A stretch of DNA of 64,000 nt from Lysinibacillus macroides (GCF_001281525.1 NZ_LGCI01000005.1:186001-250000); one strand, 5' to 3'. Numbered from the stretch's first letter, positions 54,119-63,851 are shown. Numbers and translations are program-made. The notes: generated by a model from the letters alone, not told the origin.

Positions 54119-55468
54119 ATGGCATTTGAATTCAGATTACCGGATATTGGCGAGGGTATTCACGAAGGCGAGATTGTGAAATGGTTCGTTAAAGCTGGAG
54201 ATACAGTAAAAGAAGACGATATTCTTTGTGAAGTACAAAATGATAAAGCAGTAGTAGAAATCCCTTCACCAGTTGAAGGAACAGTAGAGGAAGTTTTAGT
54301 AGGAGAAGGGACAGTTGCCGTAGTTGGCGATGTTTTAATCCGATTAGACGCACCTGGCTATGAAGACTTAAAGCTAAAAGGTGACGATCATGCCGAAGCA
54401 AAAACAGAGGCACAAGTTCAAGCAACTGCTGAATCTGGTCAGAACGTAGAAAAAGCTCCTGCTAAAGAGGAAAAGGCACCAGAAACAGCCCCTGAAAAAG
54501 CTCCAGAAAAAGTGGAGACAGTAGTTGATGAAACAAAACGTGTGATCGCGATGCCTTCTGTACGTAAATTTGCCCGTGATAACGATGTAAATATTCGTGA
54601 AGTGAAGGGTACAGGCAAAAACGGTCGAATCCTTAAAGAAGATATTGAAAACTTCTTAAAAGGTGGCGGCACTGTAGAGGCTGAAACTGCAACTATCGAA
54701 ACATCAGAAGATACAGTTCAACAAGAAACGTCTACACCAGCAGCACCAGTAGTTCTTGAGGGGGATTTCCCAGAGACTCGTGAAAAAATGTCGGGTATTC
54801 GAAAAGCGATTGCTAAAGCGATGGTACACTCGAAACAAACGGCTCCTCATGTTACACTAATGGATGAAGTCGATGTAACAGCTCTTGTAGCACATCGTAA
54901 AAAATTCAAAGATATCGCTGCCGAAAAAGGTGTGAAATTAACATACTTACCATATGTAGTGAAAGCACTTATTTCAACTTTACGCGAGTTCCCAGAATTT
55001 AATCGCTCATTAGATGATGCAACACAAGAAATTATCCAAAAGCATTACTACAACATTGGTATTGCAGCAGATACTGAAAGAGGCTTACTAGTACCAGTTA
55101 TTAAGCATGCAGATCGTAAATCTGTTTTTGCAGTATCAAATGAAATTAATGAACTAGCGACGAAAGCTCGTGAAGGCAAGCTTGCACCACATGAAATGAA
55201 AGGTGCTTCCATGTCCATTACGAATATTGGCTCTGCGGGAGGACAATGGTTCACACCAGTTATTAACCATCCTGAAGTAGCAATTCTAGGTATTGGTCGA
55301 ATTTCAGAAAAACCTGTAATAAAAAATGGTGAAATTGTAGCCGCACCTGTGTTAGCATTATCATTGAGCTTTGACCATCGTATGATCGATGGAGCCACTG
55401 CGCAAAATGCTTTAAATCACTTAAAGCGTTTGTTAAGTGAGCCAGAATTATTATTAATGGAGGCGTAA
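54119..55468 (+). CDS. pdhC: Dihydrolipoamide acetyltransferase E2
   Basis: 449-residue E2. One lipoyl domain with the modified Lys in [12 protein letters not shown] (about residue 43), an Ala/Pro/Glu/Lys-rich linker, a peripheral subunit-binding domain ([15 protein letters not shown]...[12 protein letters not shown], residues 143-180), and the catalytic domain with [11 protein letters not shown] (HxxxD). AGAAAGGA upstream. Confidence 0.97.
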   Translation: MAFEFRLPDIGEGIHEGEIVKWFVKAGDTVKEDDILCEVQNDKAVVEIPSPVEGTVEEVLVGEGTVAVVGDVLIRLDAPGYEDLKLKGDDHAEAKTEAQVQATAESGQNVEKAPAKEEKAPETAPEKAPEKVETVVDETKRVIAMPSVRKFARDNDVNIREVKGTGKNGRILKEDIENFLKGGGTVEAETATIETSEDTVQQETSTPAAPVVLEGDFPETREKMSGIRKAIAKAMVHSKQTAPHVTLMDEVDVTALVAHRKKFKDIAAEKGVKLTYLPYVVKALISTLREFPEFNRSLDDATQEIIQKHYYNIGIAADTERGLLVPVIKHADRKSVFAVSNEINELATKAREGKLAPHEMKGASMSITNIGSAGGQWFTPVINHPEVAILGIGRISEKPVIKNGEIVAAPVLALSLSFDHRMIDGATAQNALNHLKRLLSEPELLLMEA

Positions 55469-55473
55469 CAAAA

Positions 55474-56889
55474 ATGGTAGTAGGAGATTTCCCAATCGAA
55501 ACAGATACTCTTGTCATTGGTTCAGGTCCTGGAGGATATGTAGCCGCAATTCGTGCAGCTCAAACTGGCCAAAAAGTAACAATCGTTGAAAAAAATGTAC
55601 TTGGTGGTGTGTGCTTAAACGTAGGTTGTATCCCATCAAAAGCATTAATTTCAGTAGGGCACCGTTTTGAGCAAGCTAAACATTCAGATGACATGGGAAT
55701 TATCGCTTCTGATGTGAAATTAGACTTCTCAAAAGCACAAGCATTTAAAGACAGCGTTGTTAAAAAATTAACTGGCGGTGTTGAAGGCTTACTTAAAGGT
55801 AATAAAGTTGAAATCGTACAAGGTGAAGCTTATTTTGTTGACGCTCATTCAGTGCGTATCATCAATGGTGAATCTGCTCAAACTTACACATTTAACAATG
55901 TTATTATCGCAACAGGTTCTCGCCCAGTTGAAATTCCAACATTCAAATTCTCTGAGCGTGTTATCAATTCTACAGGCGCACTTTCTTTACAAGAAGTACC
56001 TGGTAAATTAGTTGTGATCGGTGGCGGCTATATCGGTACTGAGCTAGGTTCAGCTTATGCAAATCTTGGCTCACAAGTAACAATTATCGAAGGCGGTAAA
56101 GATATTTTAGCTGGCTTCGAAAAACAAATGACGCAAATCGTGAAAAAAGGCCTTAAAAAGAAAGGCGTTGAAATTGAAGTTAACGCATCTGCAAAAGGCG
56201 TTGAAGAAACTGAAAACGGCGTAGTCGTAACATATGAGGTTGGCGGAGAAGAGAAAAAAGTTGAAGCTGATTACGTATTAGTAACTGTAGGTCGTCGTCC
56301 AAATACAGATGAAATGGGTCTTGCTGAAATCGGAGTTGAATTCGGTGAACGCGGTCTAATCAATGTTGACAAACAATGTCGTACAAATATTCCAAACATC
56401 TATGCAATTGGTGATATCGTTGCAGGTCCTCAACTTGCACATAAAGCATCTTACGAAGGTAAAGTTGCTGCTGAAGCGATTGCTGGTGAAAAATCAGTTG
56501 TTGATTATCTTGCTGTACCTGCTGTATGCTTTACAGATCCAGAGATGGCAACAGTTGGTTACAACGAAGAGCAAGCAAAAGCAGAAGGCATTGAGTACAC
56601 TGCAGCGAAATTCCCATTCGCAGCAAACGGCCGTGCTCTTGCATTAAACCAAACAGAAGGTTTTGTGAAGCTAGTGGCTCGTAAGGAAGATGGCTTATTA
56701 ATTGGTGCACAAATCATTGGTGCTGGTGCATCTGATATGATCGCTGAAATGGGTCTTGCAATCGAAGCTGGTATGACGGCTGAAGATATTGCACTAACAA
56801 TCCATGCTCACCCAACATTAGGGGAAATTACAATGGAAGCTGCTGAAGTATTACTTGGCAATCCTATTCATATTGTAGCGAAACGATAA
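55474..56889 (+). CDS. pdhD: Dihydrolipoamide dehydrogenase E3
   Basis: 471-residue flavoprotein that reoxidises E2 lipoyl groups with NAD+. FAD motif [13 protein letters not shown], redox disulfide [17 protein letters not shown] motif [10 protein letters not shown], and the HAHPTLGE active-site His-Glu. GGAGG lies in the end of pdhC, 9 bases before the ATG. Last of the operon with a terminator after it. Confidence 0.97.
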   Translation: MVVGDFPIETDTLVIGSGPGGYVAAIRAAQTGQKVTIVEKNVLGGVCLNVGCIPSKALISVGHRFEQAKHSDDMGIIASDVKLDFSKAQAFKDSVVKKLTGGVEGLLKGNKVEIVQGEAYFVDAHSVRIINGESAQTYTFNNVIIATGSRPVEIPTFKFSERVINSTGALSLQEVPGKLVVIGGGYIGTELGSAYANLGSQVTIIEGGKDILAGFEKQMTQIVKKGLKKKGVEIEVNASAKGVEETENGVVVTYEVGGEEKKVEADYVLVTVGRRPNTDEMGLAEIGVEFGERGLINVDKQCRTNIPNIYAIGDIVAGPQLAHKASYEGKVAAEAIAGEKSVVDYLAVPAVCFTDPEMATVGYNEEQAKAEGIEYTAAKFPFAANGRALALNQTEGFVKLVARKEDGLLIGAQIIGAGASDMIAEMGLAIEAGMTAEDIALTIHAHPTLGEITMEAAEVLLGNPIHIVAKR

Positions 56890-56898
56890 TATAAATAT

Positions 56899-56947
56899 AG
56901 GAGTGTAGCAAAGAGAGTGTTTTATTCGCTTTGCTACACTCCTTTTG
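56899..56947 (+). terminator. Terminator of pdhABCD
   Basis: AGGAGTGTAGCAAAG pairs exactly with CTTTGCTACACTCCT, then TTTTG. Confidence 0.92.
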
Positions 56948-56966
56948 TATAGAACAGCTATTAAAT

Positions 56967-56995
56967 TTTACTTTATAAATAAAAGGTAGTATGAT
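56967..56995 (+). promoter_or_regulatory. Promoter of the LysR gene
   Basis: TTTACT (56967-56972), 17 bases, TATGAT (56990-56995). The Fur box follows at the start of the transcript. Confidence 0.55.
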
Positions 56996-56998
56996 AAT

Positions 56999-57013
56999 TG
57001 ATAATTATTATCA
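56999..57013 (+). promoter_or_regulatory. Fur box at the LysR gene
   Basis: TGATAATTATTATCA, a perfect match to the Bacillus consensus TGATAATNATTATCA. It lies at or just after the transcription start. Confidence 0.92.
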
Positions 57014-57038
57014 ATTAAGGATGAAGGAATGGGTTACG

Positions 57039-57926
57039 ATGAACGAGCGCTATCGAACATTTATTTTATTAGCACAATACCGATCATTTACCGAAACAGC
57101 GAAGCATATGTTTTGTTCCCAACCAACCGTTTCGCAGCATATTCAGCAATTAGAAAAAGAGTTAGGCTGTCAGTTGATCTCACGAAAAAAACGGCAAATC
57201 GAGTTAACTACCCAGGGTGAAATTGTGTTGGCTTATGCACAGAAAATGCAGGAAATGGAACAGCAATTGCGCTTAGCAGTAAAGCAGACGCAGCAGGAAA
57301 ATATCAAACTCTATATAAGTCACTATATTGCTGATAGCTTTTTTAATGAGCTATTCGATAAAAATAATACAACCTATCAGCAATATCCCTATGAAATTAA
57401 TAGCTTTTGCTACGAGGATTTAAAAAGTAGTTTAGTGGAGAATCATGCAAAGTTTGCGGTAATGCCGATTTATAATGCTGATACAATTGTTCACCAGTCA
57501 TTTGACATTGATATTTTATTTGAGGAAGAGTTTGTGTTAGTGATGGCAGCCGATCACCCTTTAGCAAGCCGCAAAATCATCTATGCAAGAGATTTGAAAA
57601 ACTTATCAATGCTATTGCCCCAAAGCCCTTATTTGGGTCAACATATTAAAGAAGCTTTACATAAGAAGGCTGTACCTGTTTATTATATACAAATGACAAA
57701 CTTTGAGATTATCAAAAAAGCTGTCCAGCAGGGGATGGGCGTATCTTTTTTACCCTATAAATCAATAGAGGATAGTTTAGATAAATTAACGTTTAAATAT
57801 GTGAAAGGTCTAAGTATTAAACGAAAGAATGGGATTGTATTTAATCGAAATCAAATTTTAAACGAGCAAGAACAAGCTTTTTGTGAACGTATCAAAAAAA
57901 ATCTAAAGATGGTGTCTGTCAGGTAA
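57039..57926 (+). CDS. LysR-family regulator under Fur control
   Basis: 295-residue LysR regulator. HTH YRTFILLAQYRSFTETAKHMFCSQPTVSQHIQQLEKELG and a shortened effector domain with QQGMGVSFLPYKSIED. Start ATG 57039 with AAGGAATGGG; other in-frame ATGs at 56991 and 57021 lie in or right after the Fur box. It stands upstream of the iron operon on the same strand, with a terminator between them, so it is probably the regulator of that operon (inference). Confidence 0.85.
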   Translation: MNERYRTFILLAQYRSFTETAKHMFCSQPTVSQHIQQLEKELGCQLISRKKRQIELTTQGEIVLAYAQKMQEMEQQLRLAVKQTQQENIKLYISHYIADSFFNELFDKNNTTYQQYPYEINSFCYEDLKSSLVENHAKFAVMPIYNADTIVHQSFDIDILFEEEFVLVMAADHPLASRKIIYARDLKNLSMLLPQSPYLGQHIKEALHKKAVPVYYIQMTNFEIIKKAVQQGMGVSFLPYKSIEDSLDKLTFKYVKGLSIKRKNGIVFNRNQILNEQEQAFCERIKKNLKMVSVR

Positions 57927-58020
57927 GCTGAGCTTATAAAAGGTAATAGAAATCCTTTGTAGCATTTTTTCTAGTATGCTTCTCCAGTATATTCATAAAA
58001 AATGTCATATAAAGAGAAAT

Positions 58021-58076
58021 CCGAACAATACTACGAAGCATGTGTGTGAAGGTTTCGTACTTGCTCGGGTTTTTTA
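58021..58076 (+). terminator. Terminator of the LysR gene
   Basis: CCGAACAATACTACGAA pairs imperfectly with TTTCGTACTTGCTCGG, then TTTTTT. The rest of 57927-58309 shows nothing else coding. Confidence 0.7.
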
Positions 58077-58309
58077 TTTTAATACAACCTCTCTATGTCA
58101 TGTTAACTATATTATTTGACTTCATTTTGGAATTTTTCTATCAACGTTTTCAAGTATACAATTTATTATTTATTGCAGAAAACCCTCACTTAACAAATGG
58201 ATTTGCAGCCTTCTATAAGAAAATATAATAGCATAATTAAAGATTTTTATAATGTGAGAAAAATGTATAAGTAGTCAATGAAAATTAAAATACTAAACTA
58301 CAAATGATA

Positions 58310-58338
58310 TTGATAATCGTTATCAATGATGATATAGT
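58310..58338 (+). promoter_or_regulatory. Promoter with overlapping Fur box of the iron operon
   Basis: TTGATA (58310-58315), 17 bases, TATAGT (58333-58338). The Fur box TGATAATCGTTATCA (58311-58325, one mismatch to consensus) covers the -35 and half of the spacer, so iron-bound Fur would block the polymerase. Confidence 0.85.
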
Positions 58339-58371
58339 TCGAAATGCAAGACACTGTAAGGAGGTATGTAG

Positions 58372-59004
58372 GTGACAAAGGATTATATTGTTATTCATCC
58401 TTGTAATATTTTTTCTCAAGGCCAGGCAGATGAACGCTTTGACATTATAGATATGTATGATTTACCGAATGTTGAGCTATCTTCTTATAAATGTATGGTC
58501 ATTTTAGGATTTGCCGATCAAGAGTTTTTGCAGGAAGAGCGGCAAATAATTGCTGATTTTTTGGCAAGTAAAAAGATCGTATGCTTTTTTGGTAACTTAG
58601 TAACAGATTGGTTGCCAGGGCAGCAGGCATTTATTGCAAAGGAAATTCACAACCATTGGGATTATGACATTTCGATTGCCAAGCAACATGTAATTTTTGA
58701 AGGGGTAACAGAAGAGGATATGACAATAAATAAAGGAGTGAAAGGATTTTTTGCTCGCGGACACCATCCAGCCCCAGCGGATGCAGAAATATTATTAATC
58801 TTGCCAGATGGTGAGCCTGTGACATTTATTGATCGAAGCTCAACAAACGGTACGATTTTTATGCATGCAGGTAATAATCTTTTTCATATTGGTGGTATGG
58901 TACCGGCAACAACGAAAACAACAAATCGCATTCCTGCACAGCTAATGCAGTGGGTACAGGAGGAATATAGATATTTAACGGAGGGAGGGGCAAGTGATGC
59001 GTAA
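58372..59004 (+). CDS. Unknown protein A of the iron operon
   Basis: 210 residues, GTG start with AAGGAGG 7 bases before. No signal or span: cytoplasmic. The N-terminal half looks like an alpha/beta flavodoxin or glutamine-amidotransferase-type fold (MVILGFADQEFL, IVCFFGNLVTDWLP at residues 69-82) without the catalytic GxCxG cysteine. The C-terminal half has KGVKGFFARGHHP and RSSTNGTIF (STNGTIF at 157-163). It is most like the product at 59636 (same KGVxGFFxRG and STNGTIF blocks). I do not recognise a family. Role probably in iron or siderophore handling, by context only. Confidence 0.75.
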   Translation: MTKDYIVIHPCNIFSQGQADERFDIIDMYDLPNVELSSYKCMVILGFADQEFLQEERQIIADFLASKKIVCFFGNLVTDWLPGQQAFIAKEIHNHWDYDISIAKQHVIFEGVTEEDMTINKGVKGFFARGHHPAPADAEILLILPDGEPVTFIDRSSTNGTIFMHAGNNLFHIGGMVPATTKTTNRIPAQLMQWVQEEYRYLTEGGASDA

Positions 59005-59605
59005 AATAGCTGTTATGTATAGTGGTAGCTCACAGCATTGGCGTACATATAAGACATCTGAATTTGCTCAGTATATCGACCAACTGATTCCAGCACGTCA
59101 GTTAGAGGAGGAAAATTTAGAGGCTTTTGATGTATTAATCATTCCCTCTCAAACACATACAGGACTATTAGATCGCAATATCCAAAAAATCCATGATTTC
59201 GCCAACACAGGGAAGGTAGTGGTCACATTTGGTCCACAGCATCGAGATTGGTTGCCGATGCATAATTGGGAATTCAGACCGACTAATTTTTGGTGGTGGC
59301 TTGAACCGAATGCGGATAGTGGCTTACGTTTATTAGGAACAGCGCATGATTTATTTACGAATTATATTACATTGGAGGATGCAACATGGCATCAGCATGG
59401 TGTGTATTGGCCAAATGAGGGCTGTGAAGTATTGGTAGCGACTGATGATGGCGGTGCTGTTTTATATATTGATCGTGTAAATACAAATGGTGTATGGGTG
59501 AATACAACCTTGGATCCGGATTTTCATTTTGGTTCCTATTTTATGCCAGCAACAGAGCGTTTTTTACGAGGCTTTTTACCTTGGTTAAAGAATGGGCAAC
59601 TCTAA
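58997..59605 (+). CDS. Unknown protein B of the iron operon
   Basis: 202 residues. ATG 58997 overlaps the end of gene A; GGGAGGGG lies 6 bases before. Cytoplasmic. Blocks: DVLIIPSQTHTGLLDRN, VVVTFGPQHRDWLP, a Trp-rich FWWWLEPN, TWHQHGVYWP (W131-H-Q-H-G135) and DRVNTNGVWVNTTLDPDFHFG. Shares fold features with A, but belongs with the 60268 product (WHxHG, NG, TTLDPxFHxG). The WHxHG and late His may bind metal (inference). Not recognised. Confidence 0.75.
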   Translation: MRKIAVMYSGSSQHWRTYKTSEFAQYIDQLIPARQLEEENLEAFDVLIIPSQTHTGLLDRNIQKIHDFANTGKVVVTFGPQHRDWLPMHNWEFRPTNFWWWLEPNADSGLRLLGTAHDLFTNYITLEDATWHQHGVYWPNEGCEVLVATDDGGAVLYIDRVNTNGVWVNTTLDPDFHFGSYFMPATERFLRGFLPWLKNGQL

Positions 59606-59635
59606 AGAAATTTTTTAATAAAAGAAAGTAGGGAT

Positions 59636-60271
59636 ATGGTGGAAGCTATTGCTTATGTTGGCATTGATATTCAATTTACTCGATTAACGGCTGAGGATCG
59701 TGAACGTGGCTTAGTATTTTTATATTTATATGATTTACCCTATGCCGATTTAACGGCCTATGCAGGAGTAATTATCACGAATCATGTAGAAGAGCAATTT
59801 CTAATGGAACATAAAGCGATTTTAGATGAATATTTACTGAATGGTGGCGTTATCTTTTCATTGACAGAAATATCATTGCCGTGGTTGGCAAATGTAGCGA
59901 ATTGGAAGCGCTCTCCGATTCCCTTGAAAGATCGAGAAATTATTATTGAGCCATCGGATTGTTCTTTATTTAAAGGGATAGAGCCCTATGATATTAATTA
60001 TCGAAAAGGTGTGCGGGGCTTCTTTTCTCGTGGCTATTTCGAAAAAATTCCAGCATATGCAGAAGTGCTAATTACCGATCAAAGCGGTGTACCGATACTT
60101 TATGTTGACCGACATTCAACAAATGGCACGATTTTTGCAGGGGCAGGAACTGATATTTACAAGGTATTTATTCATGAAGAAAATACGTCCAAAAAGCTTA
60201 GTATACAAATGCTAGCTTGTATTCGGGAGGAAGCTATCCGCAATTATGCAAATGGAGGTATTAGTAAATGA
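59636..60271 (+). CDS. Unknown protein A' of the iron operon (paralogue of A)
   Basis: 211 residues, ATG with a weak AGTAGGG nearby, 30 bases after B. Blocks YLYDLPYADLTAYAGVIITNHVEEQFL, RKGVRGFFSRGYFEKIP and DRHSTNGTIFAGAG (STNGTIF at 161-167) align with gene A (YDLP at residues 29-32 of A, KGVKGFFARG, STNGTIF). The FG in the middle block is lost (VIFSLTEISLPWL). Cytoplasmic. Not recognised. Confidence 0.75.
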   Translation: MVEAIAYVGIDIQFTRLTAEDRERGLVFLYLYDLPYADLTAYAGVIITNHVEEQFLMEHKAILDEYLLNGGVIFSLTEISLPWLANVANWKRSPIPLKDREIIIEPSDCSLFKGIEPYDINYRKGVRGFFSRGYFEKIPAYAEVLITDQSGVPILYVDRHSTNGTIFAGAGTDIYKVFIHEENTSKKLSIQMLACIREEAIRNYANGGISK

Positions 60272-60870
60272 TCGGGATTGTAACAAATGGCTTACCATTT
60301 CAAAATCGCTTTTTTGCGGAACAAGAATTTCATTATTTATATGATGAAGTGCTACACATTCGCCACCTCCATCAATATGATTTAACAAAGTATGACACAC
60401 TTATTTTATCATGTCGCTTAGATATCCGTTCTTTAAAGCGGTATCAGTCACAATTACTGAAATTTATGAATGCTGGTAAAAGACTAATAATTTTTGGAGA
60501 AATAGTGGATTGCTGGTTTCCGACAATTGATTGGGAAGATTCAGAGGTCAATTTTAGCTGGTGGGTGCGAGATGGTGGTGATCTACCAATGGAAATGCAA
60601 AATAAAGTACATTCGCTATTCAATTATATTACATTACGTGATATGAAGTGGCATTATCATGGCTCTTTTTTACCGCCACAAGGAGCACAATCATTATTGG
60701 ATATACCAAACGGACGATCGTTATTTTATGTAGATAATGTAAGCTTTAATGGCGAGCTAATTGTCACAACATTAGATCCAATGTTTCATATTGGGCTAGG
60801 CTTTATTGATCAATCAAAACCATTTTTACATGGTATCGCCAAATGGCTAAGGGAGGAAGAAAAACATTGA
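60268..60870 (+). CDS. Unknown protein B' of the iron operon (paralogue of B)
   Basis: 200 residues, ATGA overlap with A', RBS GGAGG. Blocks KYDTLILSCRLDIRSLKRY, RLIIFGEIVDCWFP, FSWWVRDGGD, KWHYHGSFLPP (W128-H-Y-H-G132), and DNVSFNGELIVTTLDPMFHIG, which align with gene B. Its stop overlaps the TTG start of the binding-protein gene, so translation is linked to the transporter. Not recognised. Confidence 0.77.
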   Translation: MIGIVTNGLPFQNRFFAEQEFHYLYDEVLHIRHLHQYDLTKYDTLILSCRLDIRSLKRYQSQLLKFMNAGKRLIIFGEIVDCWFPTIDWEDSEVNFSWWVRDGGDLPMEMQNKVHSLFNYITLRDMKWHYHGSFLPPQGAQSLLDIPNGRSLFYVDNVSFNGELIVTTLDPMFHIGLGFIDQSKPFLHGIAKWLREEEKH

Positions 60871-62015
60871 AGAAATATGGACTTTTCGCTACGGTAGCAC
60901 TAACAATGATGCTTGCAGCTTGTAATAATGACAATGAGCAGACACAAAAAAATGCTGAACCACTGGAAAAGGAGTCGTCAACGGAGGTGCAAACGACAAC
61001 GGAAGAAAAGCTTGTTGTTGACCAATTAGGGCGTGAGGTAACTGTGCCAAATTCGGTGGATCGTGTTGTTATGGGCGGTATTTTGCCATATTTCTCAACA
61101 TGGTATGTTGCAACAAACTCAACAAAGGAAATTGTCGGTATGCATCCAAATTCATATAATGCAGCAAAACATTCGATGCTAGCTAAAATGTCTCCAGATG
61201 TCTTAAAGGCAGATACGTCGTTTATTCAAAATGGTGAGGTTAATGTAGAAGAATTAATGAAAGCCAATCCACAATTATATATAGAGTTAGCAACAGATGA
61301 GAAATCAATTAATAAGGTAACCGAGGCTGGTATTCCCGTTGTAGCATTAAAGGCAATCGATGCGGCTGCGGCAGAGCCATTAGCTACATTTAATAGTTGG
61401 TTAGAAGTAACAAGCCAAATAACTGGTACAACAGAACGTGCCAATCGTTTCCTAGAGGAAGGGAAAAAAGTACAAGCTCAATTAGATGAAAAATTAAAAG
61501 CAATTGAAGAAAAAGACAAGCCTCGTGCAATGATGTTGTTTAGACATAATGAAAAGTCGATTACAATTGGCGGAAAAAATTTCTTTGGTAACCAATGGCT
61601 CAATGCAACAGGAGCAATTGATGTAGCTGAAGATGATATACAAGGGCAAAAAGAGGTCAATATGGAACAAATTTATGCTTGGAACCCAGATATTATATTT
61701 ATTACTAACTTTACGGAAACACAGCCAGCTGATTTACTTGAAAACAAGGTAGAAGGGCAGGATTGGAGTCAGATAAAGGCGGTGCAGGAGGGCAAGGTGT
61801 ATAAGATTCCATTAGGGATTTATCGCTGGTTCCCACCAAGTGGTGATGCGCCATTAATGTTAAAATGGCTAGCGCAAAAAAATCATCCTGCATTATTTGA
61901 TTATAAAATCGAGGATGAGATAAGGGCGTATTACAAAGATTTCTATGAATTCGATGTGACAGATGAAGAGATTCAAGCTATTTTAAATCCTTCATCAGAG
62001 GCAGCTAAATATTAA
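60867..62015 (+). CDS. Iron-siderophore binding lipoprotein
   Basis: 382 residues. TTG 60867 with GGGAGGA; an ATG at 60843 in frame lies inside the previous gene and would add charged residues before the signal. Lipobox LAAC after KKYGLFATVALTMM. The mature part is a FecB/BtuF-type (class III) fold: VVDQLGREVTVPNSVDRVVMGG, VNVEELMKANPQLYIELA, and ...YAWNPDIIFITN. Membrane-anchored ferric-siderophore receptor. The exact siderophore is not determinable. Confidence 0.87.
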   Translation: MKKYGLFATVALTMMLAACNNDNEQTQKNAEPLEKESSTEVQTTTEEKLVVDQLGREVTVPNSVDRVVMGGILPYFSTWYVATNSTKEIVGMHPNSYNAAKHSMLAKMSPDVLKADTSFIQNGEVNVEELMKANPQLYIELATDEKSINKVTEAGIPVVALKAIDAAAAEPLATFNSWLEVTSQITGTTERANRFLEEGKKVQAQLDEKLKAIEEKDKPRAMMLFRHNEKSITIGGKNFFGNQWLNATGAIDVAEDDIQGQKEVNMEQIYAWNPDIIFITNFTETQPADLLENKVEGQDWSQIKAVQEGKVYKIPLGIYRWFPPSGDAPLMLKWLAQKNHPALFDYKIEDEIRAYYKDFYEFDVTDEEIQAILNPSSEAAKY

Positions 62016-62029
62016 GGAATGATTCGTAA

Positions 62030-63031
62030 ATGCAAACCTGGAAAAAGATTATTTTATGGATTCTACCATTGGGCATCGCCATCATTTCACTTGGTGTAGG
62101 CCGCTTTGAGGTTGGCATCGAGCAGCTATTAAAAATTCTTGCCTCACAGATTATCCCGATTGAACCGACATGGACAGAGATGGAGGAAACAGTTGTTATT
62201 AATATTCGGCTACCACGTATTCTTCTCGCATTGTTAATTGGCGGTGGTTTAGCTATTGCAGGGGCTAGCTTTCAAGGGATGTTTGGTAATCCGCTAGTAT
62301 CACCAGATATTTTAGGTGTTTCGGCGGGGGCAGGCTTTGGCGCTTCTCTTGGTATTTTATTGTTTGGACAAAATTTTGCTACACAGATCATGGCATTGCT
62401 TTTTGGATTAGGTGCCATTGGCTTTACATTTTTCATTGCTGGTGCGCGCAAAAATGCCCCGATATTTATGTTTGTCTTAGCAGGTGTTATTACATCGGCA
62501 CTGTTTAATGCGCTTATTTCGTTAACTAAATTTGTAGCTGATCCAGAAGAAAAGCTTCCTGCCATTACCTATTGGCTGATGGGAAGCTTAGGAACGGTTA
62601 CTTATAAAGATTTATATATTGGGGGACCATTGATACTTATCGGCATGTTGATACTTTATTTCCTAAGATGGCGTTTAAATATTTTAACGCTCCCAGAGGA
62701 TGAGGCAAAATCAATGGGAATCTCCGTAGTGCCATTAAAATGGATGATTATCTTTGGTGCTACATTGATTACTGCGGTGTCTGTTGCGGTTGCAGGAATT
62801 GTTGGCTGGGTAGGTTTGATTATTCCACATGTTGCACGTATGCTTGTTGGAAATAATAATCAGCATGTACTCCCAATGTCGATTGCTATTGGTAGCGTCT
62901 ATTTGTTACTAATTGATAATTTAGCACGTTCTATAACAGCAACAGAAATACCTTTATCTATTTTAACAGCGATTATTGGTGCACCATTCTTTGCTTATTT
63001 ACTACGTAAATCTGGAGGTGGATGGGCATGA
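62030..63031 (+). CDS. FecCD-family siderophore permease
   Basis: 333 residues, about ten spans. INIRLPRILLALLIGGGLAIAGASFQGMFGNPLVSPDILGVSAGAGFGA and VGWVGLIIPHVARMLVG are hallmark blocks. A single permease gene, so a homodimer is expected. 14 bases after the binding protein. Confidence 0.93.
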   Translation: MQTWKKIILWILPLGIAIISLGVGRFEVGIEQLLKILASQIIPIEPTWTEMEETVVINIRLPRILLALLIGGGLAIAGASFQGMFGNPLVSPDILGVSAGAGFGASLGILLFGQNFATQIMALLFGLGAIGFTFFIAGARKNAPIFMFVLAGVITSALFNALISLTKFVADPEEKLPAITYWLMGSLGTVTYKDLYIGGPLILIGMLILYFLRWRLNILTLPEDEAKSMGISVVPLKWMIIFGATLITAVSVAVAGIVGWVGLIIPHVARMLVGNNNQHVLPMSIAIGSVYLLLIDNLARSITATEIPLSILTAIIGAPFFAYLLRKSGGGWA

Positions 63032-63846
63032 TCATTGAAGTGAAAAATGGCAATTTTTATTATGAAAAGCATCGCAAGAAATCTCAAAATCTTTATGTGA
63101 ATAATATTAATTTTACACTGGAGCCAGGCCAGATTATGGCGATACTTGGCCCGAATGGTGCTGGAAAGACAACGATGCTCAAATGTATTACAGGGCTACT
63201 AGAGTGGAAGCAGGGAGAAACGTATATAGATGATAAGCCTCTGTCTGCTGTTAAACGTAAGGAGCTTTGGCAACGTATTGGCTATGTACCACAAGCGCAT
63301 AAAATGGTATTTGGTTTTACGATAGAAGAGCTTGTTGTGATGGGACGAGCCCCTTTTATTAGTACATTAGCACAGCCATCAAAAAAAGATTTAGAAGCGG
63401 CACATTTGGCACTGGATACAATTGGTATCGCCCATTTAGCCAAAAAATCATGTAATGAGGTAAGTGGTGGCGAGTTACAGCTAGCTTTAATAGCTCGTAC
63501 ACTGGTGGCCGATCCAGAAATACTTATTTTAGATGAGCCAGAGTCGCATTTGGATATTCAAAAGCAAATTATTATCTTACAAACTATCAAGCAGTTAGCA
63601 GGAGAGCGCGACATTTCTTGTATTATTAACACACATTATCCTAATCATGCCTTTTATTTAGCTGATCGGGTTCTAATGACAGCAAAAAACAAGGGTGTTG
63701 TCTATGGTACTGTACGTGAAATCATGACGGAGGAGCGGATGCAGGCGTTTTTTGGGATTGAGCTTAAGAAAATATTATATGAAGAAGAGAATTATATAGT
63801 AGAAACAATGGTGCCGCGTGCATTAGGGGCAGAAAAGCGGGAATAA
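63028..63846 (+). CDS. Siderophore ABC transporter ATPase (FecE-type)
   Basis: 272 residues. Walker A GPNGAGKTT, signature VSGGELQLAL, Walker B ILILDEPESHLD, H-loop NTHYPNHAFYL. ATG 63028 has GGAGG 7-8 bases before and overlaps the permease stop; the ATG at 63022 is too close to that site. Last gene of the operon. Confidence 0.93.
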   Translation: MIIEVKNGNFYYEKHRKKSQNLYVNNINFTLEPGQIMAILGPNGAGKTTMLKCITGLLEWKQGETYIDDKPLSAVKRKELWQRIGYVPQAHKMVFGFTIEELVVMGRAPFISTLAQPSKKDLEAAHLALDTIGIAHLAKKSCNEVSGGELQLALIARTLVADPEILILDEPESHLDIQKQIIILQTIKQLAGERDISCIINTHYPNHAFYLADRVLMTAKNKGVVYGTVREIMTEERMQAFFGIELKKILYEEENYIVETMVPRALGAEKRE

Positions 63847-63851
63847 TCGTT

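Noticed and set aside
58040..58228. Open frame of 62 codons between the LysR gene and the iron operon
   Set aside because: It overlaps the LysR terminator, has no good ribosome site and its hydrophobic sequence comes from AT-rich DNA.
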